NCBI GenBank assembly: GCA_021399445.1
Contig: JAJTUQ010000003.1
Coordinates: 2,666,001-2,730,000 of the forward strand
Length of the DNA stretch: 64,000 nt
DNA from: Xylogone sp. PMI_703
Lineage: Eukaryota; Ascomycota; Leotiomycetes
Direction of reading: 5' to 3'
In this document: one piece after another, positions 15,613-28,652 of the stretch
Layout of the letters: each line of letters opens with the position of its first letter
How positions within the stretch are numbered: position 1 is the first letter of the stretch
Translations under genes and position numbers: made by a program
The notes under the pieces: model-generated
What the model was told of the DNA's origin: nothing
The model's input: only the letters and a program-made list of their open reading frames with translations
Database searches by the model: none

Positions 15613-16514
15613 ATATTCTTTTGTATCCATTTAACCTCTCGGGCGAGATAATAATGTTACATGTCTTGACTCCTGGTCTGTATCGCTCGCTTATTGAGAC
15701 TGGCGTTTGTTTGGTCATGGGACGTTCTACTAGGTCAATATCCGGGACGCTGAAAGTTCAATCACGCGTGCAGAGCTTGTCAAAAGGGTGATCAAATTAA
15801 GTGAGGTTACTTCTAATATAGAATAAAGCCTCTTAACAAAGAGGTACAGTCCTCAAGAGGCACCTCACCTCCCGACACTCATAAAGGCTACCATTGTCAT
15901 CCAACTGTTAAGATCATAACATTTCGCGCCAGGCTGCTTTTGCACTTGGCTGTAGCCACCCCATCCTTACGGAGTAAAAATTCCGTAACAGAGTATAGAA
16001 GCAAGATCGAAATGTAAAAGCCTTAACCTGAAATGCGGTAATACTTTCATGTGACTCCTCTATATCCATTATAGTCCAATTCTTGTCACTATATTCTCTC
16101 CTTTAGAACTTGTTGATCTACTTGTTTATTGGAAGATATGGGCACGTTTTCTACTTGACATCCGGCAAGACTCGTTCTATGCAGGGGCTTATGCATGTAA
16201 CCATTAAGAAAGCTAGACAATAGATGCAGGAGAATCTCAAGAAGGCCCGGTTTGAGCGAGTAACGAAAACGTTCGCGCCGCGAGTCGTCACATCCGTACA
16301 TTGGGCCGTCCTAAAATTCGGGGACAGTTTTAGTTGCTATCAGTCCGAGGCCGTCGGAAATATACTAGGGTACAGTTCGGGGGCCTGGGATGGCATTTTG
16401 CACCTTCTTTGTCTGAAAACGCTCTAGGGCGTATCGCCATGGCAGTAGGCGACGTGGTCGATTAATGATGTCCTCTTTCTTATGTCCATCTAGTAAATCA
16501 ACAAGAGCGTTGAT
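15613..16514. other. Spacer between tRNA-Gly and GIY-YIG gene
   Basis: No gene recognised. The stretch holds an imperfect inverted repeat around ttacggagtaaaaattccgtaa (near 15968-15989) and a locally GC-rich patch near 16250-16450. Confidence 0.5.
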
Positions 16515-18123
16515 CTATTGAGTAGTGATGTCGCCTCCAGCTTGTACAAAATATGTAAAAGGCTGGCTCATACTTGATCCTGTAATCCTTAGGCAAAATC
16601 GTCTTGCGGGATCTGATGATTGTGTCTCAGTGCAATAGCATGCGCGTGCTGTGCCTTCATATAAAATCCCTTGTGCAAAAACTCTCATGCCTGGTACTAT
16701 TCTCGGATATCTTGTTTTGGATATGCGGAAAGAAACACTACCAAAGCTAATGTAGTAGGAAAAGCCATTCGTGTATGAACCAACTACTTTTTCGCATCCA
16801 CCTATTAGTTCCTCGAATACTCGTGCAACTTTTTTAGCATTGGCATCTGCTAAGGCTGCTAACCGCAGCTCTCGTCGTGCGTTGTAGTATGCTCTCAAAG
16901 CAGGATTTGGCGAGTTTTTAAGTTCAAAAAACTCATCTCTTAGAGAGTAATAATACGAGCGTGTAATATCGTCTGCTCCACGTAGTAATTTAGTAAACCT
17001 TTCTTTCCTGGAAAGATTAGGAAACACATCATCCAAGTTGGAAACGCCCTGCCATAAAGGATTAAAGACATTGAGATGCTGCCTCCTAATAATTGTTGTT
17101 GGATTCAGGTATTTTCAAGTTCTCGTTCCGGCAAGGTTTGAAATATAAGTGTTCCCCAAAGTTCCATGATATTCATCTTAAGCAGATCATCTTTGGTATC
17201 TGTAGAAGAATTGTCTGTTCTAACATCGTCCAGATAGGCAAGGACAACAAATGCTGAGAGATTCCCGGGGCGTGAATCCCAAGCGTGGTAGTGAAGGCTA
17301 GGATGTTTATTTCTATTTAACGGATTCATGTGATCCTTTAGCCGGGCTTTAAGATCAATGCTCTGACCAACGTATAACAAGAATTCTTCTTTGTCATCAT
17401 CAGGATGCCATATGATATGAAGATAGACAGCAGGGTGGTGACAATCGAGATCTCCTCCAATATTGATAAGGCTAGACATAAGATTAATATTTTGTCTAAT
17501 TAGAGTATAATGTACCAGACAACGTACTCTTGGCGTGAGATATGTGGCTTTCGGCATAATTGCCAAACAGATTTTTGTATGTAGCTACTCAATAACGTAA
17601 CCCAGTCATCTCGAGAAGTTAGAAGTTTGCCATATCTAGCAGCTTGGAGTTCTCTAATCTTTGAAAGTGCATATTCCAAGATCTCTACTGGCTGAATATT
17701 CCCAAATAGCTGTCTGCTGTCTTTGTCACCTGCCGGCTGTACACTATTCGTCACAGAAGAAGCTTGTGTAGCTGAGGAAGATATCGGATAGCGCCAATTA
17801 ATGTTCCATATCGCATAAAATAAAGGATTAAGTGTATTGATCTTCACTGTCTCCTTAACTGGCCAGTCCACGCCCAGTCGCTCAAAATCTCCTCGCCATT
17901 CTTGCACCATGGTGTTTCGTTGTTCCCTCTGTCGTGGGGTTTCTTTATGTTGGCTCGCTGGGAATGAATCTAAGCTGAGGTAATAGTCGTCTTCAAGAGA
18001 GTTGAAGATCATGTTGACAAGTTTGTCAAAGAGCTGTGTTTGGTCTCTGTGTAGCTGAAGAAGAGGAGATGTAACAGCATAGTGTCTATAATCTCGTATC
18101 GGTAAGCTCCTTATTGGTGCCAT
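16515..18123 (-). CDS. GIY-YIG nuclease-domain protein, frame broken once
   Basis: A nuclear gene for a protein with a GIY-YIG-type fold. Exon 1 (18123-17528) joins exon 2 across a consensus 56-nt intron (17527-17472, GTACGT...CTAG), giving 320 codons to a stop at 17105. Residues about 213-310 hold the domain. VYLHIIW stands for the GIY strand and LLYVGQS for YIG. The putative catalytic Arg is R242 in LKARL, with H246 after it. A late Glu (E302) in MELWGTLIFQT fits the catalytic acid. Just before the stop the frame shifts. Reading on one base earlier opens about 195 more codons down to 16515, containing NPLWQGVSNLDDVF, which echoes NPLFYAIWNINWRY in exon 1. No GT-AG intron bridges the break. 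Loss of one A from the A-run near 17111-17115 would explain it, by real mutation or sequence error. Substrate and role are unknown; the domain assignment is by motif only. Confidence 0.65.
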
Positions 18124-20530
18124 TGTTGAATTAGTGTTGTCGTGGAAGATGGAAGAGATAAGACGTTGCAGAACAAGATTTTTCTGAACTTGTAGATAAA
18201 TATGGTTTGCAGTTTAAGGGAAGTTATAGATAAAGATTCTAAAATAGGCTTGCGGGGAGACTTAGTAAACGAATTAGAGTAGCATAGCTCTACTCAGCTA
18301 TAGCAAGATAAAGTTACTAATGTTATAAGGTTGCTAGCTTTGAATTATGATCTTAATTACTTAACTAACTTAAAAGATAGAGTGTTGAATCGGTGGTATT
18401 ATCCATCTGGGCATTCATACGAGGATATGCTCTCAAGAGTTATTTCACGAACCTGTGTGTCTCGAAACTATTGTGCCCATCCATCTTTCTTGTGAACCGG
18501 TTCCGCCTCCTCTTCATGGTAGTTGTCACACATTGTAGGAACTAAGATGGGGCGTGCAATGAATTAACCAAGGAAAAAGAGCATGAAAATGAGATCTGCC
18601 TGGCGTAGGAGGGAGACATTCTAACAAATGACTCTGAGGCACACCTTGATAATAGGGGTATCAGGAGATACCAGGAAATGAGCCAGAGATGTACTGGGAG
18701 GCTTAATAGGCCGTGTATCGTCTTTATTGTCCATACCAGAGCGTCATGAGCACATGAGCAGTTAGCGAGCAATGGAGGGTTGCATGAAACACCGACGGAG
18801 TTAACTGAATCTAGCAGCTTAAAACAGAGAACTCTAACAGATTATATCATAATAAGGGTTTTACTATATTTGCGTACCTTTGTAGCTAATTCGGTGATAG
18901 TTATCATAATTTTTTCTTTTATCGCGTGTTAAATTTTAAAATGAGCAATGTTGGTAGATGGACAATGCAAGACCATATTCGTGTTCTACTTCAGTCAACC
19001 GATGATGGAATATGCTAATGTCTTACTAGCTAGACCGCCATGGCTCAAAGTAGTTCTTCTTGGCCTTAGTAAGCTGATCTTAGTTCTCTAAAGCTTTATT
19101 ATAGAGTTTAGAAGGGAAGGGATTTTATCCTTTGTGATCAAAGGAGGAATGGAGGGGAATGCTTCACAGGGTAGACGTCACCTGTATCCTTGTCAACAAC
19201 AAATTCAAAAATACCTGAGTTGTGTGTGTTGTCGTCGCTCATATCGAATTAGTTTTAGTTGAGTTATTATGAGATATCGGGAGATAATTGATTGATGTTT
19301 ATTTGCAGAGCACTGCCCATTGGTAGGCGACAAGACGAGTACAGTAGTTCTCCCAATTGAAAGATGTTAAGGGACTAGTATTTTAAACGTGCTAAAAAGC
19401 TACCCCTTACTTGAGGCCTCCTTGAACCGACCAATTTAGACCCAGCTTCGGGCCGAGCATTCCCGGAGAGATGGGTCATTGAAAGCCTAGGGTATCGAAG
19501 TTGTAATAAGCTTAAAATAATGGAGGATGAGTCTGGATCTTTTCGCACACAGTTGTACGGAGGAGTCATGATTTGGTCAAGGTCAACGAAGGGCTTGGGG
19601 CCGTGGGGCCTAGCTCTTTTGCCTGCTGTATACAAAGTACTTCTTGTTATACTTGTACAGCATAACGTCATAGATAGCATTACTCCCGAGCTATATTCCC
19701 GTTCTCTGGTTCTTGGTGATCCGATCATGTGAGATACTGGCACGTGAAGACGAACTGTAGTCGTCCCAAGCAAACGTGGATATCCTTCTTAGGAAGTAGC
19801 ACTACTAGTAGTAAATGTAATGTACTGAGCGACGATGGTTATGTTGTGTTACATTGGCACTGTCATTGCTATTGCTGTTGCTGCTGGTATTGATATAGCA
19901 AATACCACATAGTATGAGATCATGCTGCGGCCAATGGATAGTTCCAGCCTCGCATCCAAAATTTGTAGGGCACTTACAGTATTATTTAAGAGGACTCTCC
20001 ATCCTCCCGCGGCATCTCTTGATTTTCTCGGTGAGCTCTGCCAACGACAAGGTATTCGACCTCGGCATCCTTGCGGACAACGGCAGAGTTACCTCACCTC
20101 GTCTCCGTTACAATTGATCGGGTAATGTCGGTTTGACCGCTGTACTGTACGAAGAACGGGTTACGCACGAGTTGTTCCATACCGACACTGTACGCACGGT
20201 AGAAGTCACTCGGATAATCACGGCTTCTTTCCCCAGCTTTTTGCTGGGATGACGGTGATAAGGGGAAGCGATAACGATAACGATAAGGAAAGGGCCCTCT
20301 CGTGCGAGAGAATATCGCGCGAGAGGCGAACGTGGATTGGGCGACAGGTGCCGAGGCTCGATGTCGGAGCCGAGAGCCGTTCTCGTCATCGTCATATCGT
20401 TCCATCGGGACGCCGCCCTGGGACGGTTTGGACGTGAGGGTGAGAGGGGAAAGGAGCTGCACATGTCATCATTTTTGGCTGTGCCCAGAGGTGAGACATA
20501 AAAGCGGCAAGGGGTTCTTTTGAGAGAGTA
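18124..20530. other. AT-rich gene-free interval
   Basis: About 2.4 kb separates the GIY-YIG gene from the malate synthase promoter. 18.2-19.3 kb is strongly AT-rich, with many TA-rich words and no long ORF. 19.38-19.77 kb is more GC-rich and open on the minus strand for about 130 codons, but it lacks an ATG and has no recognisable similarity. Short tandem words (cgataa x3 near 20268; tgtgaa units near 20612) lie towards the right end. Confidence 0.5.
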
Positions 20531-21394
20531 ATCAGTGAGTGAGTGTATGAGGTGACTGCTTTTGGGTTAGCAAGAAAAAGAGTAGATAAGGCTGGAGACG
20601 AGTAAGCGTAAGTGTGAATGTGAATGTGAATACGAATCGCCTGAGAAGGAAGTATGAAGTGATTGAATGAAAGAAAGCAATTGAAAACCGCAGACAGGAT
20701 ATCTGAATATGAAATAGATGAAAATGGAATGAGATGAGATGAGCACCGACTGATGATGTATTATATCTCCCAAAACGGCCATGAGGGAGCTGCTCTTGCG
20801 GGTGGATGGAAAACAGCTGGCTCCAGCCAATCACGGCTCTCCTGCTGCTTCCCCACATTCACAAGCTGCGATCGCCCTCCAGCGTTCTTTCCTTCCCGCC
20901 AGCAAACCCAGACGAGCCAGACACAACCACTCGAGCCACAGACCCAAGCCCAGAAGGAGCCCAGAAAGATGACATACACACTTCCCCTCCACCCGAGAAA
21001 GCAGTGCTGCTCTTGCTCCTGCCCGCTCCCGGCCGGCTGGGGATGAGGCCTGAGCTCTTGCCGGGCGTGTGTGCTTTTCTTGCTTGCTGCTCGACTCTAT
21101 ATAAGTTATCTGTCACTGCCGCTGGGACCTCGGGCATAACCGTCTGGCGTGTTTCATTACCGTTCTGCAATTTGTTTTTGCTATCTGATCAGGAGAGGAA
21201 ATCAAAGAAAGCTTGAGCACAAAGAACAAAGCTCCAGCTAGCTCCTAATCATCATTATCATCTACGAATATATACATATATATCCTGTATAGTCATTCGA
21301 CTCAGCGACGACCGCCATAGTCACGATATAAACCTATTTACTACTCATTTCATCCGACATCTAGATACCTCTACTCCTTGCCACTTCTTCAACA
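20531..21394 (+). promoter_or_regulatory. Malate synthase promoter region
   Basis: This region upstream of the malate synthase ATG contains a CCAAT box at 20827-20831 and a TATATAAG element at 21098-21105, about 290 bp before the start codon. It also has two matches to the CreA carbon-repression consensus SYGGRG (ccccac at 20861-20866, read GTGGGG on the other strand, and CTGGGG at 21037-21042). Glyoxylate-cycle genes are classically glucose-repressed through CreA, so the sites fit, but such short motifs also occur by chance. Confidence 0.45.
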
Positions 21395-23293
21395 ATGGCT
21401 CAACTCGAGTCCATCCTCCAGGGTGTGAGCATCCAGGGCTCTATTCCCGAGCACACCAAGAAGATCCTCAACAAGGACGCCATTGGCTTCCTGGCCCTGC
21501 TCCATCGATCCTTCAATGCCAGGCGCAAGGAGCTCCTCCAGCGCCGAGTCATCAGACAGCAAGAACTTGACAGAGGCGTCCTGCCCGACTTCCTCCCAGA
21601 GACCAAGCACATCCGTGAGAACGATGCGTGGAAGGGCGCTCCTCCAGCCCCGGGTCTCATTGACCGCCGTGTAGAAATCACTGGCCCCACAGATCGCAAG
21701 ATGGTCATCAACGCTCTCAACTCCGAGGTCTGGACATACATGGCTGATTTTGAAGGTACGGGAAACTGCTCTCTACTTGCCTCTCCTGCCCCTGCTCGGT
21801 GCCCATTCTCCCTGATAACATAGAGCCCCCTCCCTTCATCCCACCTTTAAACAGCAATTTATCCACACGGCACACAGCGCTGACCAACCATGCTCTCCTG
21901 CAGATGCTACCGCTCCCACCTGGGATAATATGATCAACGGCCAGGTTAACCTCTACGACGCTATCCGCCGCCAGGTTGACTTCAAGCTGGGCGAGAAGGA
22001 ATACAAGCTGCGCACCGACCGGGTCCTCCCCACCCTCATCGTGCGTCCTCGAGGCTGGCACCTGGATGAAAAGCATTTCACCGTTGACGGTGAGCCCATC
22101 TCCGGATCCCTCTTCGATTTCGGTCTCTACTTCTTCCACAATGCGAAGGAACTCGTCGCCCGGGGCTTCGGCCCATACTTCTACCTCCCCAAGATGGAGT
22201 CGCACCTCGAGGCCAGGCTCTGGAATGATGTCTTCAACCTTGCCCAAGACTACATTGCCATTCCCCGAGGCACCATCAGAGGTACGGTTCTGATTGAGAC
22301 CATTCTGGCGGCGTTTGAGATGGACGAGATCATCTATGAATTGAGAGACCACAGCTCCGGCTTGAACTGTGGACGATGGGATTACATCTTCAGCGTGATC
22401 AAGAAGTTCCGCCAGAACCCTAACTTTGTGCTTCCAGACAGAGCCTCTGTTACCATGACAGTACCATTCATGGGTATGTTATATTGCCTTCTTTCGGCTT
22501 CCAAAAAATCAGTAACTAACTCCTATTTGTTCAGATGCATATGTCAAACTCCTCATCCAGACCTGCCATCGCCGTGGAGTCCATGCGATGGGTGGCATGG
22601 CAGCCCAGATCCCCATCAAGGATGACAAGGCTGCCAATGATCGTGCAATGGAGGGTGTGCGAGCTGATAAGCTCCGTGAAGCTAAGGCTGGACATGACGG
22701 AACCTGGGTTGCTCACCCCGCCCTAGCCTCAATTGCCTCAGAAGTCTTCAACAAGCACATGCCTACACCCAATCAGATGTTTGTCCGCAGAGAAGACGTC
22801 AAGATTAGCCAAAATGATTTGTTAAACATGAATGTTCCGGGAAATGTCACCGAGGATGGTATCAGAAAGAACCTGAACATTGGACTAGGGTATATGGAAG
22901 GTTGGTTAAGAGGCATTGGTTGTGTGCCCATCAACTACTTGGTGAGTTATCCTTGCTTGTTTTGCCACTTCCTTTCTTACCTTGAAACTAACGTGCCTCT
23001 AGATGGAGGATGCTGCTACTGCTGAAGTCTCGCGCTCTCAGCTCTGGCAATGGGTCAAACACAATATTTCTACTGCCGAGGGCAAGAGAGTCGACAAGAA
23101 CTACGCCTTGAAACTACTCAAGGAGCAAGCCGACGAGTTGGCCGCCAAGGCCCCCAAGGGCAACAAGTACCATCTTGCCGCGCAATACTTCAGCACCCAA
23201 GTTACCGGAGAGGATTACGCTGATTTCTTGACGAGCTTGCTATACAATGAGATTACTAACTTAGGAAGCTCCAATCCTGCTTCTAAGCTGTAA
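21395..23293 (+). CDS. acuE: Malate synthase, glyoxysomal/peroxisomal
   Basis: Predicted 542-aa malate synthase, which condenses glyoxylate with acetyl-CoA to give malate in the glyoxylate cycle and allows growth on acetate and fatty acids. Four exons (21395-21755, 21904-22473, 22535-22941, 23003-23293) join in frame across introns of 148, 61 and 61 nt. The family signature is present as [16 protein letters not shown] at about residues 268-283. Other conserved blocks are [29 protein letters not shown], the [16 protein letters not shown] stretch after intron 2, and the C-terminal WQWVKH. The protein ends in SKL, a canonical PTS1 peroxisomal signal. Length is normal for the fungal enzyme. The upstream region has a TATA box and CreA-type sites. 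Confidence 0.97.
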
Positions 23294-24251
23294 AAAATGA
23301 GATATGAGCCAAGTGGAAGAAGGAACAAAGGGGCGAAGTTGAACATGTGACACTAGGTTAATTGTTAAATTGTGACGAACAATCAATGACACGAACTGAA
23401 ATGAACTATGAAAACTTGGATTCAGAATCGGGAACTACCGGGAGGCCCCCAGAGTGAGAAAGTATCTCACAGGGGAGAGAAGGACACTGGGAAAGGGCTT
23501 CCCCCAAAAATGATCTGGAATGCTGTTTTCTATGTATTTTAAAGTATATATCCGCTTTCTTTTCGGAAAGTTTAGGTAATATGGAAAGGGATGTTTACCC
23601 TTTACTTTCGTTGTGCATATTACTTCCAAGTGTAACCTGTACCACGACGATTACTGTTAGAGTAAAACTTAATGGCAGGCAACAGAAGCTCTACTACCAG
23701 TTCAAAATCTTTCATAAATCCGTTTCCATTGCTAATCGTACCGATTCATATATTTCTACAACCAGTCCCTTCACCCACCTCGCCCGTCCCGCTCAAGCAA
23801 AACAAAAAGAGAACTTCGAGGACCCTACAAGCCGGTAATATTTCTGAACTCCAGACAAGCAAGAAAAAGGTAATAGCAAAAGGAGAAAGGGCCAGAGCAA
23901 CTAGCAAGAGAAGCTTCCAATGACCAGAGGCGAAAATGGAGAAACAAAATTAACACAACATAGCTGAGAGCAAAACAGCACGGCCACGGGTCAAAGCCAA
24001 GTTCATGCATCAAAGCAAAAGAAAGAGAGGTGAGGACGAGCCTCCAGATCAATAGAGAAAATTGCATTCCACTTAATGCATTTCCTGCACTGCATTGCGT
24101 CACCGAGAAAAACGAGTTATCCTCCACCCACCCAATTTCCCTTTATGCTCCGCCATATTACCGGACTTAATATAACAATCCGTCCCTATTTGCTCGCAGT
24201 AGTTCTGAATATATGAAATCTTCATCCAGGTTCTTACAAGCTTCTCTTCAT
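23294..24251. other. Convergent spacer, malate synthase to SidB
   Basis: This is shared 3' flank between two convergent genes. No conserved ORF or RNA gene is seen. Confidence 0.6.
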
Positions 24252-26407
24252 CTACAGTATCGTGCCGAAGCTACCATCCGTCTCGATAGGCTTTCTAGGT
24301 GTACCATCTTCTGTGGCTGGCTTGCGGTGTCTGAAAGTGAATCCAACGAACAGGTGCTTGCTCATTGGGTCTTCTCGATCAGCCATATTTTCTAAAGCAG
24401 CCTGCTTGTCGTGGACTTCCTTATACTTGGCCATGTCGGCTTCGTTGCTAAAGTCATCGAAGTAGCCGGCATCGGTCTCAGAGTCTAGTTCTGGGACGAA
24501 TGGAGCACGTGTCTGTCGAATGGCTGCCCAATCTACCTCAGCAAAGTACTGGTGTGCATAGACCTCCTTGATAGTAGAGAATCGCTTTGACCTAGATGTG
24601 ATGCAGCTATTGAAGTTAGCATAAGCTTTTGAGACGACTAATAAGAGGCACTAACCTTGTGATAAAGTTCCAGGTACGGTTGCTAATGAAGTAGCTTGGA
24701 TCTTCCCAAACCGGTCTCTTCAAAACCTCTCTCCAGTGCTTCAGATTCTTCCAGGTCTCATCCACCGTAGAACCAGCGAATGGTGGGAAACCTGTCAGTG
24801 CCTCGAAAAGCATACAGCCGAGACTCCAATAGTCTACCGTGAAATCATACTCGTCTCCCTTTAGGACTTCTGGAGCCATGTAATCTGGAGAGCCAACAAT
24901 CGACTTGGCATAGTTGACTTCTCTATCTCTCATTGAACGGTACCCTTCACGACGCTCTGCAACTGTGCGCTGATCCATAGGCTTACCGAAGGGCACGTAT
25001 GTCTCCCCAACTTTCTCAAGCTTGATTCTCATGGATTCTATTTTTTGAGGAGCGAGCATACCTGCCGCAAGTCCGAAATCCGTAAGCTTAACATGACCAG
25101 TGGAGTCAATCAAAAAGTTTTCAGGCTTGAGATCTCGATGGATATAACCCAGTTGATGAAGAGCATCCACCGAGCAGAACATCTCAGCAATATAAAAGCG
25201 CGCATGACGATTTGCCAAAACGCCAGTGTTGTTTAGCAGAGTACGGAAGTCGCCGCCTGGTACATACTCCTAAATATACCGTTAGCAGAAATTCACACCT
25301 TCTATGCTACTTAACATACCATTGCCAAGTAGATACTCTTCTCATCCTGGAACGAATAGAGCAGTCGCACAAGCCATTCACTCTGCGCATTAGTCAGAAT
25401 ATCACGCTCAGTGAGCACATGTCGAACTTCATCTAGTTTGAATAGCAGTTTCTTGCTCATGACCTTTAACGCGCAAACTTCATGTGTATCCTTCTTCTGG
25501 GCTAGATAAACTTGTCCATATCCACCCTGACCAACTTGCGTTAATATTTGGAAATCACCCTGCCGTAGGCGGACTCTTCGCTTGCGTAGGTTCGCACGTT
25601 CGCGTCCAGTATACTTCTGCCAGATTGGATTATAGGTCTCTTCAGGTGTTACTGGAGGTGGAGGATATTCTGCTTTGAAATGGTTGAGACGATTCTGACG
25701 AGCCCCAACATAGGTCAAAAGATCGAAGTAGTAGTCAAGGAAATCTATCTGATGTTAGAGCTCGTAGAACACAGAACCGCATCGCACTTATACTTACATA
25801 GCTGTGTGACATTCGCGAGACGCTTCACATTTGGCTTTTGTAAAATCTCCAATTCCTCAGCAGTCAAACCGCGATGGGTATTAAATCTCCTAGACGTCCA
25901 TTGAGGCTGTTCTCTGGATTGATATGGTTCCTGTCTAGCCAAAGCAGCTGGATTTTGCGACATTGTCTCCCCCTGTCTGGATCCTGGGGGTGTATTCTCC
26001 TTGCCCTGCTGTTTCCTCAAGGGACTGCCCGAAAGCACACTTGATTTATGTATAATGCTGTCATCAATTCCACTAGAAGAGTTACCGAAGTTCGAGTCAT
26101 CTGCTGCGAGTGCATTTGCCTTGCTAGGGGACAATGGTGCGCCTCCTCTAGTTGGGCTTCCTGGGGCAATCGAGCCCAGCTTGAGTGCGCTTTCGAATGC
26201 ATATGGGAGATCATTGGCGCCTGGAGGGTTTTGCTTCTTGCTCGGACTGCCTTGTGGTGTAGAAATGGGAGTGACGAAGCTATTTCGAGTGGGCGTGCCC
26301 GGGCGCTCGTCCATACGCGTTGTAAGAGGCGGAGGGGGAACCGGTAGGATACTGTCATTCTTCGCCCCCTGCGAGGAAGGAAAGAGATTGGAGATAAAAC
26401 TAGACAT
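24252..26407 (-). CDS. sidB: NDR/LATS-family kinase Dbf2/SidB (septation initiation network)
   Basis: Predicted 662-aa AGC-group kinase, orthologous by sequence to yeast Dbf2 and Aspergillus SidB, the terminal kinase of the septation/mitotic-exit network that works with a Mob1 partner. Exons 26407-25798, 25744-25320, 25269-24656 and 24591-24252 join in frame; introns are 53, 50 and 64 nt. Residues 1-190 are disordered and proline/serine-rich. The Mob-binding region (ANVTQLYFLDYYFDLLTYV) precedes the kinase domain, which starts near 266. It has the loop GQGGYGQV, ALK lysine 297, HRDLKPEN at 389-396 and DFG at 409-411. The long insert before APE (about 477-479) is the NDR hallmark. The activation loop holds AKSIVGSPDY, and the hydrophobic motif FVGFTFR near 631-637 carries the Thr phosphorylated in this family. 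The start is the first ATG (26407); the open frame upstream of it has no ATG. Confidence 0.95.
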
Positions 26408-28652
26408 GGCGATTTGTTTACTTGAACTGGCTTTCGTCGTCAATTGTCTAGAAGGCGGCTCTCAGAAGAAAACTGATGCCCAAGTCGCGGTGAAAGACGT
26501 GTACTACACTCTCTTGACAATGGATGGAGTGAAAATGACTGCGATAGGAGGAAACAGAGTGCAGAAAGCTGATAGAAGGAAAGAAGATCAACTTGAGGAG
26601 GACCTGCAAGCTCAAGTTGGTGTGTGGTTCGCAGCTGCAGAATGTTGGCTGGACCTTAATCCCCAGCTACCAGTCGGCCAGGGGGGGAAAGTACAGTAGC
26701 GGGGCAAGTGTTGATGCCCGCAACTTCAGCTGCGTTGCGGCAGCAACCAATGGTTGAGCGCCCGCGTCGGTGATTGGTGGGAAGCACAAATTCATGTATG
26801 TGATTGGGCGCCGTCGCCTGGTTACAAACTCATCTACATCGCCAATCTAGAATCTATTAAAATTACAGGACCTATTTCTTACACGCAGCCGCGATAACAG
26901 CAACCTAGCAACAGTGAGTTGAAGCCTTGGAAGGTCTCTAGCAAGTCTAAAAACGGAAATATCTCCAGAACGTAACCATAGCCTCTCCGCTATTCAGCTC
27001 GCCTCAAATCCGTACTTACAGCAGAGTACAATATATACAGCTCGCAATGAATCCGAACCTACCTTAACTCTCACCGCTGAATACAATTAGTCAAGTTGGG
27101 TATCAAACCCCAAAACAAAAACTCCCAATGCAATACCTTCCCATAACAGATAATACCTACCACCAACCAACAACCAACGCCGATCCTCCATAAATGCATA
27201 AAACACTTGCATAACTAAGGTTCAGCCCAGCCCTCCAATGCTCGACATAATTACATCCGTACGGTAGTAGAGTGGACCTCGAATCCTTCCGAGCAAGCCT
27301 ATCTGTCCAGCCTGTGCACATCCACATTATCGACATCCACAATCCCACCAAACCTAAATACCGGGTAAAAATAGACCTCCACAGCTCCACACTTTTACGT
27401 ACCTGATATAAGAGGATAAAGGGGATTTAAAGACGAACCAGGGAGATCTATCTGTTTATCGATTGCAAAAGATAGGGTTGATAACTTTACCTTAGGTGGA
27501 TAAAATGCGTGCTTTTGTGCGCCTAATAATGCCTAATGCAAGTCATTGATAGGGATAGAGGGAGTGAGATGACGTAGAGAACTAGAATGATTCTCAATAT
27601 TCGCTCAACACCTCCCCGCCTTCATCCAGAGGCCGCCCTTCCAATAAACCCCTAAGGCATGCACAACTTGGGTACGCTGCGTGGATTGTAATTCATCAGC
27701 TTTTCAGTAATATTGTCAGTTGCATAGGTCAATTTCGCATGCACACGCGCATACGCGCCCAGAGTGAGTGTGTGTATAGTGTGCAGTATGATAAATCAAG
27801 CAGAGCAAGAAATTGAGACGGCGTCATACCACTCTCTACACAAAATGTGTTCAGATGAAGTGTTTTCTGTCACAACGTTGATGGGGCTTAGGCCATCAAA
27901 GGCACGTTTTTGGAGGTGTCGAGTGATTTTGATATGCATCCTCAAGTTTCAGGCAGAAATATCACGGTTTGTCAGATCATCTCGAGCAAGCAAGCAAGCA
28001 GAAAAGAATGGGGAAGGGGACACAGAAGAGCATTCAATGGCAACAATACCGTAGTTATCAAGTGACTCGAAATAGTCAGTCGATCGATCGAGCGACGCAC
28101 GAATTTTTAGCACGTTTTTTCTATCATCAGAAAATCTTTCTAGAACACGCACGTCAATAAACCAATTGTGACATATATCACGCACTTGGAATCAGATCAA
28201 TAAAAGCATGCAAATGTGCAAACGTCTTGGGTGTTGCATTTAGGACGGAAGTTATAAATACGAGCCAGAGCCGAATCCCTGTCTGGAGACGTATTAGCAA
28301 AGGGGATTAACTCTAATCCAGAGGTAAAAAAATAGAACTCCGATCCGTGCAAATCCCCCAAGAACGTTCGAACTCATCATCACCCTCTCCTTACTCCCTT
28401 AATACCATCTTACAAGCACACAGCACGCCCCCCACCCATTTCCATTTCCAGGTGTGCGCACTCTCCCAATGCTAAGGCTGTGCTGAAACAACAATAAGTC
28501 GAGCCCAAAATCTAGGCACGAGAAACAATAACCCCACCCGTCTAGCTTTGATATTGATACTCGTCTTGTTTTCCGGCAGCCAAATGACAAAAGAAAACTA
28601 ATGTGACAGAAGTTTGAGGTATTATGTATAAAGTCAAATGGTATCAAGGTTT
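26408..28652. other. Spacer upstream of sidB and downstream of the cyclin gene
   Basis: This holds the SidB promoter and leader (a CCAAT box near 26748) and, further right, the 3' flank of the cyclin gene. A short aagc microsatellite lies near 27985-28000. No gene is recognised among the short ORFs. Confidence 0.55.

Noticed and set aside
19375..19773. 132-codon minus-strand open frame in the AT-rich interval
   Set aside because: No ATG start and no similarity I can name; the local GC rise alone could keep the frame open.
18124..20530. Transposon in the AT-rich interval
   Set aside because: No transposase or reverse-transcriptase motif and no paired terminal repeats were visible; AT richness alone is not enough.
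26405..26443. Longer N-terminus for SidB starting at 26443
   Set aside because: The upstream codon is TTG; the first ATG in frame is at 26407.
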